From the NCBI GenBank assembly GCA_001600875.1, contig BCLD01000005.1, forward strand, positions 971,785-1,035,784: a stretch of 64,000 nucleotides of DNA, written 5' to 3'. The translations under genes and the position numbers were made by a program. Source of the DNA: Solicoccozyma terricola. Its lineage: Eukaryota; Basidiomycota; Tremellomycetes; Filobasidiales; Piskurozymaceae. Under the pieces are notes generated by a model. It was not told where the DNA came from. It did no database searches and worked only from the letters and a program-made list of their open reading frames with translations. Of the stretch, positions 12,901 through 24,799 are shown piece after piece; positions within the stretch are counted from its first letter, which is position 1; each line of letters opens with the position of its first letter.

Positions 12901-13534
12901 TATCGTCAAGATACCATTACTGGGCTCTAGCAATACCCTGCATGCCGGCAAACATAACCTCGAGCTCGATATCCCTTATGGCATCACCACGAACATCGAA
13001 CGCGTGTACATTTTGGGAGAATTCCTGGTGGATGTACGGGGGACTGAAGCATCCATTACCGGACCCTTGGACCTCTCAAAGCTGCGATACGGTGATTACA
13101 CTCGGCAAGGCCTTCCGTTCTATGCCGGAAACGTTGTATATCACTGTCACTTCGAAAACCCCGAACAGAACGACGTCGCCGTCGAGTTACAGCAACTCCA
13201 GGCTCCAGTGGCAACGGTTATCGTCGATGGCAAGAACAAGCACACCGTGGCCTTCTATCCGTATGTCGCCCGACTCGGCAAGTTGTCTGCAGGTCGCCAC
13301 AGCATCGACATCACTTCTTTTGGTAACCGGGAGAATGCATTTGGTCCGGTCCACCTTGTGCCCGGTAAGACCGAGTACATCTCACCAAATGCCTTCCGGA
13401 CATGCTTAGATTGGTGGCAGGAAGAGTATAATGTGAAATCGATGGGCGTATTGCAGACGCCGATTATCAAGATCCCTGGCAAGGAAGTCGACCCGATGCT
13501 CAGAAGGAAGAGGTTCTTGCGGGGTAGGTCGTAA
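9986..13534 (+). CDS. GH106-like glycoside hydrolase (putative alpha-L-rhamnosidase)
   Basis: Large putative glycoside hydrolase of about 1,070 residues. The N-terminal part reads APFWSWNSRLEPKKLLRQI, then GMGGFHMHSRVGLDAPYLG, then LYDEDRWPSGAAGG. This order is typical of GH106 and related (beta/alpha)8 enzymes. A later stretch has FTDEPQHAK, with an acidic pair in a strand-end position, and LTGHLMAEATLDDQ. The C-terminal half looks beta-rich (e.g. HNLELDIPYGITTNIERVYILGEF), as expected for a jelly-roll module. Five introns join in frame; the one at about 11554-11624 restores HHLSPYTLAGEAKRDYPA. No signal peptide is visible after MGTVPMNPLLFPKSKQ, so it may be cytosolic or non-classically secreted. 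Substrate specificity is not visible from sequence. It is convergent with cofilin. Confidence 0.75.
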
Positions 13535-13841
13535 TCGATGGCAAGATTGTTAACGTAGCCGATGGACATGAACACCCGTTCCAATGACCAAGAAATCAAG
13601 GCTCGCACAGATGCATAGCTCCCATGTAAGACTACCGACCCGTCCGCAGGGACATTCCGAATCCCGAAATTCCCCATTGCAAGTATACTACCCTAATTTA
13701 AGATGAGAGATATATTCCTCCTCCCGCTGAATCACGAGAAGACAAAACAGGCGCAAAGAAGGTTAGTTCGCCTGACGGAGAACGACAGAGTCGAGGTCGA
13801 GAAGTACCCTCTGTGTAAACTAGCTGCAGTGGTGAAGATGC
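13535..13841. other. Convergent intergenic region
   Basis: Shared 3' region of the glycoside hydrolase (+) and cofilin (-). Only shadow reading frames are seen. Confidence 0.45.
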
Positions 13842-15317
13842 TCATCGACGAGAGCATTTGTCCAACACTGTGTTTTCACCAACGCCGATCAGCTTTCCAT
13901 GTCGGCCTACACCTGCCCGGACGCCTAAAAAACTGACTAGCTTCTTTCGTGACCTCGGAGAAATCGGTAGCCTAAGTCGAACGGATGCAACGTTTAGTTA
14001 TGCACGGTAACGAGAAAGTGAACGTGAAAAGGGAGCGCTCCAACGGCAGTCAGTATTCATTGCCTCGTTGTAAGGGGTACGAATGATTTACCTGGAGCTC
14101 AGCAGCGATACCTAAACAATTCCTCCACAGGTCAGCTCCTCATTATCAGTGATGAATTCACATGGCGTCAAACTCACCAACGAGCTGACGACGAAGAGCA
14201 TCCTTGGAAGAAGCGTAAACCATCTTTTGCCTGACTGGAGCGTCATCGGGAGTCCTAAGTAGATGGAATTTGAATATCAGTAATGAGATATCTGAATGCA
14301 CGATGCGATGCAAATGGAAGCGGAGAGAGGCGAAGTGACTTCGAGCAGCTGAAGAGTATCCTCGTCGAGAACGAATATCTCTTTCCGAGCTGTCAGGTCC
14401 ACCTTACCCGCCGCGGAGTTCGTATAAAGTTGCCCCAATTGAAATTTGCTCCGCGCCGCCATCGTTCACAGAGTGGAGATGGGGAAAAGTCATCCAATTG
14501 AATATGTTGATCGCCGAAGATCAAGCGACCACCATCAATTGCGGTCCTTCCTATCCGAATAGCTGCACGACACACTCTCTCGCGTCCAACTCAACCATTC
14601 ACAAAATCCCATACAAACTCCTCTTCTCATTCGACCTCCACCTCCAATTCCCCCCAACCTAGAACACAAACACGACTGTTCCCCCAACACTCACCAAGCG
14701 ACGAAACACAACTTGTTCCTCTTTCCCTCTCCCAGATCAAACTCCATATCATACACAGCCCACCTACAATCCGCTTCCGGCAAGTTTTCCAAGAATTTTT
14801 CGTAATCGTCACCCTCCGAAGCCGCGTCAACCGGGGCTTTTTTAAGGACTTCTATGGATTTCATGTCACTGGCAACACCGTAGATGATGTATTTGAGCTT
14901 TTTACCGAGTTTGAGTTCCTCGTAGGCTTTGAGACATTCATCAGACTGAGGCGCAGAAGAGAGTGAGGATGGTTACGAGAGGAGTGGGGGAGGGGGCGGG
15001 ACGGAGGTGGATTGATTATCGGGTGGAGTTAGAGGAGATCGCGGAGGTAGGAGGATTGGATAGTATCAAAGTCAGCTCTTCCATGACGTTCGCCGGGTTC
15101 ACCATGATATCTCTCTACGGCAATGACTGCCGCCCCCCCCCCCCGGACCCTCTGTTCCTCAACACCATCACTCACCGGCTTGACTCCGGAAGACTACATC
15201 GCACGATCAATGCGTCAATGGATCGATAAACAATAACATCAGGGACCGATACGATAATGGGGCGTACAGGTTAGCGAGCGATTCCATCGAGATTCTGAAG
15301 GTTGTGCTGCTCACCAT
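13842..15317 (-). CDS. COF1: Cofilin (ADF/cofilin actin-severing protein)
   Basis: ADF-homology protein that severs and recycles actin filaments. Reconstructed protein: M, SSGVKP, SDECLKAYEELKLGKKLKYI, IYGVASDMKSIEVLKKA, DDYEKFLENLPEADCRWAVY, DMEFDLGEGKRNKL, TPDDAPVRQKMVYASSKDAL, RRQLVGIAAELQ, ATDFSEVTKEAMLDKCSRR. The actin-binding helix (PVRQKMVYASSKDAL) and the regulatory Ser after Met are present. Length is about 140 residues, normal for the family. Exon 1 consists only of the ATG (15315-15317), followed directly by a GTGAGC donor. Exon 2 is 18 bases (15176-15193). The last junction splits a Met codon. Multiple short introns follow. Kinship with the actin-binding alpha-actinin gene 9 kb away is functional only. 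Confidence 0.9.
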
Positions 15318-15753
15318 GATGGGCAGATGGAGAGCTGTGCGGGTGGTGGTGAGGATTAGAGACGGTGGTTGTAGATGATATGATGACGGAACCCGTATGC
15401 TCCACTGAGCCAACACAGCGCCGGGGATGGGACACGCGATATGGGTCCATCGTGCGAAATAGAGGGAAGGGGCATGATTCTCGCCACCGACAGGGGCTTG
15501 TACCTGAGGGAGGGAGAGGGCCATGCAAACAGCAGAGGGATGCACAGACGGCCGGGGGAGTCAAGCATCGTCCAGTAGATGCGAGGTTATTTCTGTGGCG
15601 CTAGCGGGGGTTATCTCTTGGTGGATAATGAGACCCCCCTTTGCAATTCATTGTGCCCTTTGTCGATGCCACGGCGGTATATTCATACACATGTCAAGGC
15701 ACAAATTGGTACCCGCCGGTTTTACAAACTTCCAATACACACCACTCTCCCCC
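15318..15753. other. Intergenic region upstream of cofilin
   Basis: Promoter and 5' UTR of cofilin (-) and 3' flank of the minus-strand gene to the right. No gene supported. Confidence 0.4.
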
Positions 15754-16421
15754 TCACGGGTATCCCCTGTAAAGCGCACCACCATACGCCTCAGCCTCTT
15801 CCTGCGCTGGACATTCTTCCACACCTTCTACCTCACACCAATACCTCATCATGTCCCACTTCGCTTTAATCCCTTCCCTGATCTTTGGCAACACGTCCTT
15901 TTCGAAATCACCTTGATGCCAAGCTAGCTCACGTTCTTCGAGGGAGTCGTAGTAATCTTCGTTGGCGTCGAGGTAGGAATCTCTAGCTTCGATGAAAGCG
16001 AGGAGAAGTGCTGGACCGCGAGATGCATTCGCTTTTTTGGGTGTGAAGAGGAATTCAGAACGTGTGTCACCCCGGCATATGAGCACGCCACCTCACCTTC
16101 CTTCTCTTTCTTTTCCTCATTCTCCTCCAGCTTGCAAGATACATTACCATCTTCCACCTCCTTCAACCCATTCGGAGCAAACCACGGAGCCGACAACAAA
16201 ATCTGTCGAGGTTTATCCAACGAGAAACTGTTGCTGAACCACATCAAGTAATCATCGCCACTGAATGGTCTTTTCACCTTGGCGATAGGGGGGATGATGT
16301 CGTCCGCGTTAGATTTATCAGATGGTTCGATGTCTGAAATTGGTTTTATAACGGGGTCGTCCGGGGTAAGAGGGTCGGGAATGTTCAAAGGGGCAATGTT
16401 TGGAGATGGTTGGTCAGTCAT
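15754..16421 (-). CDS. Unrecognised protein, 200 residues
   Basis: Two exons (16421-16097 and 16031-15754) sum to 603 bases and give 200 residues, with a GTGAGG donor and an AAAAAG acceptor. The N-terminal half is acidic and Pro-rich (MTDQPSPNIAPLNIPDPLTP). The middle has FSGDDYLMWFSNSFSLDKP and SAPWFAPNGLKEVED. The C-terminal exon is helical and charged: ASRGPALLLAFIEARDSYLD, then YYDSLEERELAWHQGDFEKD and WDMMRYWCEVEGVEECPAQE. I do not recognise a family. The in-frame splice and compositional coherence make it a likely real gene. It lies tandem with cofilin on the same strand. Confidence 0.7.
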
Positions 16422-17017
16422 GTTGGTATGTATTGTTTTCAGAGTGGAGGGGGCAACGTTATATTGGATTTGTAGATGTTAGTGAGTCGATGATGATGAA
16501 GTTGGATGACGGGTGAGTTAGACTGCTCAGGGATGGACTGTCCATCTTAAACTCCCTGTATCCTCTTGCAAGGGTCACAGATGAAAGGAGGGCATCGTTC
16601 GATGTTTGTTTCATTTTTTTTGGGTGTCTGCTTCACGTTCATACGTCATTCAGGTCTCCTTGACCTGATTGATGCCAGGCTGTATATATCTGAGGATATT
16701 TCATGCATCAGATAAGTCATCTGGGTAAGGATTGAGGCTGACTTGCGAGAAGTTGTAGTTTGTGACATTTTTGCCCCCAACAGTCACCTTCAATGTCTTT
16801 GTTTCGTCCAGGACAGTACACCAAGTGCGCATTTGCCGTATTACCTCCTAACAGGTACTACCAAATGATGCAGAAAAAGCTACAGCATAGTTGCTTTGGT
16901 GACAGCATATCTAGACCCCAAGATGTCCCTGTGTTCCTAGTGATCCCACCTCTCATTACGAGACCTCATGTACGCGATCGATCAGGATTGCACCTCGTAG
17001 TACGTTGTTGGGATAGT
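16422..17017. other. Divergent intergenic region or N-terminal extension of arrestin gene
   Basis: Separates a minus-strand gene from the plus-strand arrestin gene. The frame used by the arrestin start is open back to an ATG at 16793, so part of this stretch could be coding. Its residues look less protein-like there than after 17018. Confidence 0.4.
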
Positions 17018-18446
17018 ATGCAGCCTTCCCGCCATCATTCGAGGGCAGCTCCCCGTCGACGCAAGACATCAGATTCTGCTAGGCCGACTTTGAAGTTGCC
17101 ACTTGCAGAAGGTCCTAGCTTCGCGTTTCAGCCACCGAACCCGGGTTCAGGGTTGAAAGTTGTTGACGTCTCGACCAAGGTGTCCTCCGTCTCGACATCT
17201 CAAAACAACATCATGACGGAATTTGAACCTCATCTATCCATCCTGATACGAGCACCGCCCTCCGTCGTCTTAGGCCGTCCTTCCGAAGTCTCCTTTTTGG
17301 CAGGCACAACCGTAGCTGGCCGATTGGACATCGAGGTACCGGCGTTGAATGGGGAACATCTTCAAAGAGGGATTGGACAGATTCATATAGAACTCGTCGG
17401 TCGGGAAGGTGGGTGTGAAATGTGGCTGCAGAGAGATATATGCTGATGACATACGGTGGATAGAAATCGTGACCCGGAATGAATGGATAAGTCGACCACT
17501 CGTTCAATTCAAGACCGTGTTCCAAGGTAAGAGAGATCGACAGCTGCGGTCTACCATTACCACGCACCTCAAAGTCCTCTTGATTACTTTTAGGTACCGG
17601 AACACCACCAACCAAGGTGTGTCATGACATATACTTTGGTGGTGGAGCGATGCGAAAAGGTCCTGGCGTAGATAGACGACACCAAGCGAGTCGGAATGAA
17701 GATATATGGGTTGCACGAGAAGGGTGAGAGACCATATCATTCACTGTAACATTCAAGTATTAACCCCAGTCATCGCCAGCAAATCTTCCTTCCCATTCTC
17801 ATTCACCCTCCCGGACTCTCTTCCGTCTTCATTCTCTCTCGATTTTACCACCTTCGCATCGGCACCTAAATCGTCTACAAGAGCTACCATCTCTTACACT
17901 CTCGTTGCCCGATTGATCCTCGCTACCGGTCTACCTACCTCTCCACGACTTAACGAGATCTTCACTCGCCGCGAGATCACTGTGATTTCCACCAACGTCT
18001 GTTCTCCTGCAGCTGACTCCCAGCACGATCACGATGACGACGATGAATGGAATCATGAACAGCGACAAAACTCTAATATGAAAATCACTACCAGGACGCA
18101 TGTAATCGATCGGAATCATGGTGGTTCGATCGGTTTAGATGTGCAGATGGGATCGGAAGAAGGTTGTTGGGTGATGGAAGGTGATGAAGTTGGGTTGAGA
18201 GTTACGATCAATAATGGATGTCGAGGGGTGTGGGTGGGTGAAACTGCTTGTTTACTAGACGATGTCGTCGTCACTCCACTGATATCGACCTGTCGGGAAA
18301 GACTGGTCCACCTAGCATCAAACTCGTGAGGAAGACAACGTTACATCTCGGAATCGATCATGACTCAGGTGAACAGAAAATCGAGGAGATCAATCTGATA
18401 TGCATCGATGAGGTATATGAAGGTGAGTAGGTGCATCGTCTTTGCG

Positions 18447-18477
<31 letters not shown>

Positions 18478-19934
18478 CCCCGTACCTGCCTTGACTTCGA
18501 ACACGCAGACGTCACATACCGAGTTCCACCTCTCAACAACACAACCTTCGATCTCGCATTCAGTCTCCCCCCTGGCCTTCGCACGTCTGCACACTCTACG
18601 ACAGTCTCCGATGATGCTCAGAAAGACCATATTGAATGTTCTTTCGAGGTCGTTGTCCGGGTTGGAGTTGATGCTGATGCTCGTGACGGGAATGAGTGAG
18701 TTCAAGTGGTAGTGGCTCGTGGATAAGACTCATGGTATGCCGTTCAAATAATTGGAATAGGAATTCAGAAGTTATGGTGAAACTCCCACTATGGATATTC
18801 AACCCTTCCCATGCTCCATACCGACTCCAACAGCCTTCTCATCCCTACCAACACCCCGAGTCATCATACACAGACGTATATCAACCGACACAGTATAGTC
18901 CAACGAGACCATCGGTGTATGAGATATTCCAAGATCCTCAATGGTCGAATTCCCCCGTACGGTATCATCATCAACAACAAGCACCAGAGATCACCACTTC
19001 GTTTCAACAAAGCGAAGATATAGATCCGTTTATCCCTCAACCGTCTTATGCGTTCGATCCGTTCGCACCACAACAATCTGAGCAGGAACGTCCTCTCGAC
19101 GAATGGGGTTCTTATCCTATTCCGACGGACGTGAGATCGTCCGTCATCTCGCCTAGCCACGAATACATTCCATTACCATTCGAGCACACAGTGGTGGACC
19201 GGTCATTGTATGGGATGAATACCTCACCGTCCTTGCCTCCACCACTTGAAATCGCGAACCCAACCGCGAACAGAGCGCAACGTCGTCCATTACCACGACC
19301 TGAAGAGAGAGGATACTCGAGCGACCAAATCGTTGTGAAAAGTTGGACGGGTGGTGTTGAATCGAATCGAATAGGGAATCGCGTTGATGATCAACAGGAT
19401 CTTGAATCGATTGATCAGGAACGGTCGCTTGGATTTCGATCATTTGACCCGATGGTATCACAAGCGTCGACACCGACGAACCGAGATCGAGGCTCTCCAT
19501 CGGCGGTGGTCGAATCTTCCCTGGAATCTCGAATAGGAGCTTCACCTACCTACATGGATAATTTTGTCAACAACAATGCGGCGCTATCATCGTCATCATC
19601 ACCTGGGAAAGGTATTCAATCTCCATCTCGACGAGGAATCAACGGTCCTCGTCCGTTACCGATCCCACCTACGGCGGTGATATCTCAGTCGCAGCGACAC
19701 CAACAAGCGACGGCGGCGGCGGGGCATCCCATCCCATCCGAGTATGCCGTGATTACTGGCAAAGTAGCCAACCCGACATCCACGCCGGCACCACTCCAGT
19801 CTCCTCGCCCTCGAGCATTCGTGGAAGTTGGTGCGGACTACATGACGCAGCCTCCTGCACGCTCGCGGTACGAGGAAGGGCGAGCTGTGAGTCCTGTTGT
19901 GGAGATGCTGGAAGGGATGGTGGTTGTGTGGTGA
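17018..19934 (+). CDS. Alpha-arrestin domain protein (ART-like trafficking adaptor)
   Basis: Alpha-arrestin, a family that recruits Rsp5-type ubiquitin ligases to plasma-membrane transporters. The arrestin N domain begins after MTEFEPHLSILIRAPPSVV with FLAGTTVAGRLDIEVPAL and continues over EIVTRNEWISRPLVQFKTVF and FPFSFTLPDSLPSSFSLDFT. The C domain includes CWVMEGDEVGLRVTINNGCR and IKLVRKTTLHLGID, then YRVPPLNNTTFDLAFSLPPG and VMVKLPLWIFNPSHAPY. A long disordered Pro/Gln/Ser tail of about 350 residues follows, with YQPTQYSPTRPSVYEI and PPARSRYEE as possible partner-binding stretches; I see no perfect PPxY. The start is uncertain: ATG 17018, 17213 or 16793 are all in frame. One intron carries 26 consecutive T (18447-18472). 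Confidence 0.75.
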
Positions 19935-20304
19935 GTAACCGATGGGGGGAGGGGGGGTGGGCGATCGGGGGGGGGGATGAATATAAGTTGTGGGATTATC
20001 TTGTTGCCCCCATACTCCTGTTTCGCGCCCCTGCCCCGCCTGCGGAGGCTGAAGATGAACGCGGTTGAGCTTGTCCGGCTTTTTTCAGCATCAACATAGA
20101 CCCACACGCCGAACATCTTGATAGCATCAGCACGCTCAGCAAGGTCATCTCGTAGCAGCAGCCATCCCAGCACACACCGCACGTCGTCCACTCCATCCAT
20201 ACCGAATCACATTATCATTTCCATCCAGGACAACCAGAGAAAAAACCCCCAATAAACACGCACCGGCTTAGTCACTTTTCATACCCCCGTGAAGTTCAAT
20301 CAAC
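19935..20304. other. Intergenic region, PP2C promoter
   Basis: Lies between the tandem arrestin and PP2C genes. It has G-rich stretches near 19947-19978. No gene supported. Confidence 0.4.
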
Positions 20305-23300
20305 ATGGTGAGTAGCCCACCCATGGCGGGGGTCGATCTAGTCCAGCAAAGCAGGGAAAACCCCACGCCGTTGGTCTTTGGCCATAGAATAGAGATCGTA
20401 TGGAAACCCCCTTTTCCTTGGACGCCTTTCGTCAAAGGCAGATTCAGGGTAATCGACGTGGAGAATCAACAATAGACGATGGTGTCATATATGTCCTGAC
20501 GATTGAAGCTGAAAAGAGGTGGGGGTAGGGGTGGGGGTGGGGGAGGAGGGGGAGAATGTATTGAGGGTTCGAGCAGGGATACGGATCAGAATGACGGGGG
20601 ACTCCTTATCGGCTGAACAACACACAAGCGTTCGGAACTCAAATCGGTATTTCCCGATGTGGGGTTGGAGGTCCTCGTTCGATCGATGTTGAAGCGTCTG
20701 CGAGAAAGGGCAGAACGCAAAAGCAAGGGAAAGAAGAGATCTACCTCGTATTCGAAGTGAATCAGAAGGGAGATGCGTTTGGGTCGTGTGCCGATTTGAA
20801 TCGTTCAAACTCGACAAGGCGTATTTTCGAACAAAGAATCGATCGATATGGAGATACATTTCCGGTGTCATGTTCTTTTTTTTTCGAAATATCCATATAA
20901 TGCAGACTTTCTTACTGATATCAATCTCTACGTTATATCTTCGTACCATACAGGGGCAAACTCTTTCGGAACCAGGTACGTTCTGGTATTCCATCGGAAG
21001 AACCAATTTCTGGTTTTTGTGTTTGGTGGAGAAACGATATTGATACTGCCAAAACGTCTTATATTTCCTAATGACAGTCACCGAGAAGCATACCTCGTTT
21101 GTGCAAAGAGGAAAGAAATTCGCAGTGGCTGTTAGTGATATGCAAGGATGGAGGATAAGTGAGTTTATATGAACCTCCGCGTACACTTTTCTCGTGTATC
21201 AAAAGGTGGAACCCAACGCCAGAAATCTGACCCGATTGACCTCCCCCCCCCCTTTCCCCCTCGTCCACCTGCAACTCAGGCATGGAAGACGCACATTCCC
21301 TTCATCTATCCCTCGTACCATCAACAACAACCCGACCATCATCATCAGAAGATAAATCCCCGTCACAACCTGCAGGATCTACATTGACGAATAATGGAGG
21401 GGACGATGAAGATGAGGAGAAGGAATCGCCTGCATTTTTCGGTGTTTTTGATGGGCATGGTGGTGAGTTGGCTTTTTTTTTTTTTTTTTTTTTTGGAACA
21501 TTCCAGTTAGGCGACATGTGGGTGTAGAGGAAGTTCAGAGCTGATTTTTTTCACTCTTGGTGTGCCTGGCACGTCGGTAGGTTCGGCTGTTGCAAAGTTT
21601 ACGGGAACAACAATACATAGTCGATTGGCCGCGTTGGATTCATATAGTGAGTTTTTAAGCGGATGGATAACTTTGAAATTTCGATGTTATGACGATGATG
21701 ATGACGATGATGATGGCTGACGATGGGGTTTGTCGGTGGAATTTTGCAGAGGCTGGAGATTATGAGAAGGCATTGAAGACTTTGTATCTCAAGACAGATG
21801 AGGATTTGCGAGCAGGTGGGTGTGCTGATTAGGAATTTTGTTTTGCTCCAATGCCTCGAAAATGGTGCAATTTGGCTTATCGTTGTGAAAACCCCGCCAC
21901 CCCGATTCGCGCAGATCCCAACTTTTTCAACGACCCATCCGGTTGCACAGCAGTCAGCGGTATCATTTCGCCAGATGGCAGGATAATAGTTGTGAGTATT
22001 ATTGGGCCTCTACTGTCATGCAGAGATGCTTTGTGAAAAACTCATTTACCTTCCCACCCCTCGCACTCAGGCCAATTCTGGTGATTCTCGATCCGTCTTG
22101 GGTTACAAGGGAGAGGCCAAGCCGTTGAGTTTCGATCACAAGCCGACGAACGCAGGAGAGAGTGCACGAATCACCGCTGCGGGCGGTTTTGTCGAGTTTG
22201 GGAGGGTGAATGGTATGTCGATGTCGATGTTCGGATTATGAAGAGTAAAAAGGACACGAACGGGCGCGCCAGCTGATGATGACACTCTCTTTCGCTCACT
22301 CCCCTCTAGGCAACCTCGCGTTATCCCGGGCCATCGGTGACTTTGAATTCAAGCAAAACTTTGCTTTAGATGCGGAACATCAGATCGTGACTGCCGACCC
22401 GGAGATACACTCTCATCAGATGGACGGCGAGGAAGAATTCTTGGTATTGGCTTGCGACGGTATCTGGGATTGTCTTTCATCGCAACAAGTTGTGGATTTC
22501 ATTCGTCGAGCGATCGCCAACGGAGACAGCCTCACCAAGATCTGCGAGGACCTTATGGTCAAGTGTTTGGCACCGGATTCCGAGCTCGGTGGGATTGGTT
22601 GCGATAACATGACGGTGGTGATTGTAGCTCTGCTGGGTGGTCGGACGTTGGAGGAGTGGACGGCGTGGGTGAAGGAGAGGGTGGATAAGAAGAGTGAGTG
22701 GGACGGGGCCCGTTAGCGGGAGGGGAGGGGGGGGGGGGGGGAACGCGCCGTGGCTTAATTTCTCAACCTCACCTCACAGTCGGCTACGATACGCCTGATT
22801 CCGTTGCCGACGTTTTCGGCCATTCCAATGCGACTCCACTTCATACCGCCGCCTCTGGCCTGCGTCAAGCCGGTATGGGCGGGTTTGCCAACTTGCAACA
22901 GGTGTTGGCTGGATCCGGTATCAAGCTGACTGCGACTGATGAGGATGATGAGAGTGATAGCTCTGGTGTTAGCTCCGAGGATAAGATGGATACTAGTGAG
23001 GCTGCGCAGGAGCAGAAGAAGGTGAGACCCCCGCGCGCAAAGAAGTTGGGTTATATCATTTTGGCCAAAGGGCTGACGTCCGACATCATCACGACGTGTT
23101 TTTCAACCAGGATCTCGATGGTGATTCCACTATGGAAGACGAGAATACCTCATCCATCAAGACTAAATCTGTCGGTTCCGTTGGTGCACCTGATGTCCCT
23201 ACTCACCCGTCTCTCGTTCCCGAACAACTCACGCGGACACCCGAGGGCGATGAGACGATTGATGCGGTCAAGGTTGAGGGTTTGATGGATACTTCAGAGA

Positions 23301-23314
23301 ACCCACTCAAGTGA
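20305..23314 (+). CDS. PTC2: PP2C Ser/Thr phosphatase, Ptc2/Ptc3 type
   Basis: Metal-dependent PP2C phosphatase. In yeast, Ptc2/3 act on checkpoint and stress kinases. The N-terminus reads [20 protein letters not shown], a likely N-myristoylation site (Gly2). Catalytic motifs in order: [128 protein letters not shown]. All metal-binding Asp positions expected for the family are present. The C-terminal tail is acidic and Ser-rich ([20 protein letters not shown]). Exon 1 is only the ATG at 20305-20307, followed by an intron of 646 bases. Exon 2 is 22 bases from 20954. Later introns contain 22 T (21473-21494) and a 15-G run (22727-22741). Confidence 0.92.
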
Positions 23315-23465
23315 TAGCGTGTGTGTATATTGCCAACCCCATTCATCTATTGTAACATATTCCAATGGCTTCCAAGATACAAAAGACAATTGTCCCTTTG
23401 GGCACGATCGAGCGCGCAAAGAAAAGGGCGGGGGGGGGAGGGGAGGAAGCCTCGTTTTTTTTTTT

Positions 23466-24799
23466 CTACCAAGATGGTCTCATCTTCCCCCATCCTGCCT
23501 CGCCCCATCTTGAAGTCGCCGGATTAATCTTGAGAGCGACCAACTGATCTACATCCCAATTCGCAGAAAGGTAACGACCTCTCCAAAAATCAGTCGTATT
23601 TGCATTCCTATCCGCCGTCAACCAAACCGCGAATCCCGCTGCCAACTCTGGTGTATCATTGAGCCAATCATGAGCTTCTTTCGGTACATTACTACCTAAC
23701 TCAGTCATTACTCCACCAGGATGGAAAGCAAAGGCCTTTACATTGTCGTTACGATATTCAAGGTCGATAAATTCGGTGAATCTGTTGATTGATGACTTCG
23801 AAGGTTGATAGGAGCTGAAACCGGGGTATGTGATGATGGCTCCGATTGAGGACGTGTTGAGTATTGTCAGTGGGTTGGAAGGATTACGCATGTGTGGGGG
23901 GGGGGGGGGGTAGGTTGGTAGATATGTTCCCTGGGGGGGGGGGGGGCATGCCCTCCACCTGTGGGGGCCGGGGGGGGGGGGGGNNNNNNNNNNNNNNNNN
24001 NNNNNNNNNNNNNNNNNNNNNNNNNNNNNNNNNNNNNNNNNNNNNNNNNNNNNNNNNNNNNNNNNNNNNNNNNNNNNNNNNNNNNNNNNNNNNNNNNNNN
24101 NNNNNNNNNNNNNNNNNNNNNNNNNNNNNNNNNNNNNNNNNNNNNNNNNNNNNNNNNNNNNNNNNNNNNNNNNNNNNNNNNNNNNNNNNNNNNNNNNNNN
24201 NNNNNNNNNNNNNNNNNNNNNNNNNNNNNNNNNNNNNNNNNNNNNNNNNNNNNNNNNNNNNNNNNNNNNNNNNNNNNNNNNNNNNNNNNNNNNNNNNNNN
24301 NNNNNNNNNNNNNNNNNNNNNNNNNNNNNNNNNNNNNNNNNNNNNNNNNNNNNNNNNNNNNNNNNNNNNNNNNNNNNNNNNNNNNNNNNNNNNNNNNNNN
24401 NNNNNNNNNNNNNNNNNNNNNNNNNNNNNNNNNNNNNNNNNNNNNNNNNNNNNNNNNNNNNNNNNNNNNNNNNNNNNNNNNNNNNNNNNNNNNNNNNNGG
24501 GGGAGGGGCAAATTCGCGAGGTCACCAATTAGGGACGCGGTCGTGATGGTACGAAATGGTCCTCACTTGTCCAATACCACGACCAGCACCGGTGATGAGA
24601 ACTGTTTTCCCAGTCACACTGTCCTTGAGAGCGTTTCGAGGATCGATCTGGGGGGAGGGGGTGGGGGTTGACGACACACGGGGTGGTCATATAAGTATTT
24701 TGCCCCAAAATCCTCAGGAACCAGGAACGACGAAGCGGGGTAACTCACGCTTGGGTACACATCGTGTTGGAGTTTCTCGACGAGTTCGGTTTCTGCCAT
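23466..24799 (-). CDS. Short-chain dehydrogenase/reductase, interrupted by assembly gap
   Basis: NAD(P)-dependent SDR. The N-terminal exon reads MAETELVEKLQHDVYPS. The next carries the Rossmann motif in KTVLITGAGRGIGQ (TGxxxGIG). The last exon carries NTSSIGAIITYPGFSSYQPS with the catalytic Ser/Tyr/Lys pattern (Tyr in YQPSK), then FAFHPGGVMTEL and a substrate-lid region (FAVWLTADRNANTTDFWRGR). Substrate not predictable. About 515 bases are N inside the gene, flanked on both sides by runs of G on the plus strand, so the central exon or exons are missing. The acceptor before the last exon is not visible. It is convergent with PP2C. Confidence 0.8.
23984..24498. other. Assembly gap (515 N)
   Basis: Run of unknown bases inside the SDR gene. 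It is preceded by three G runs of 14-15 (23896-23910, 23933-23946, 23970-23983) and followed by G-rich sequence. The gap probably reflects polymerase or assembly failure in G-rich sequence. Confidence 0.98.

Noticed and set aside
19838..20200. Minus-strand frame of 120 codons after the arrestin gene
   Set aside because: It overlaps the arrestin C-terminus and a G-rich tract; no coding character.
20485..21186. Minus-strand open frame of 233 codons
   Set aside because: It overlaps the first PP2C introns and exon; its residues show no domain, and PP2C on the other strand is certain.
23864..24671. Open frames running through the N gap
   Set aside because: They are open only because N codons are read through.
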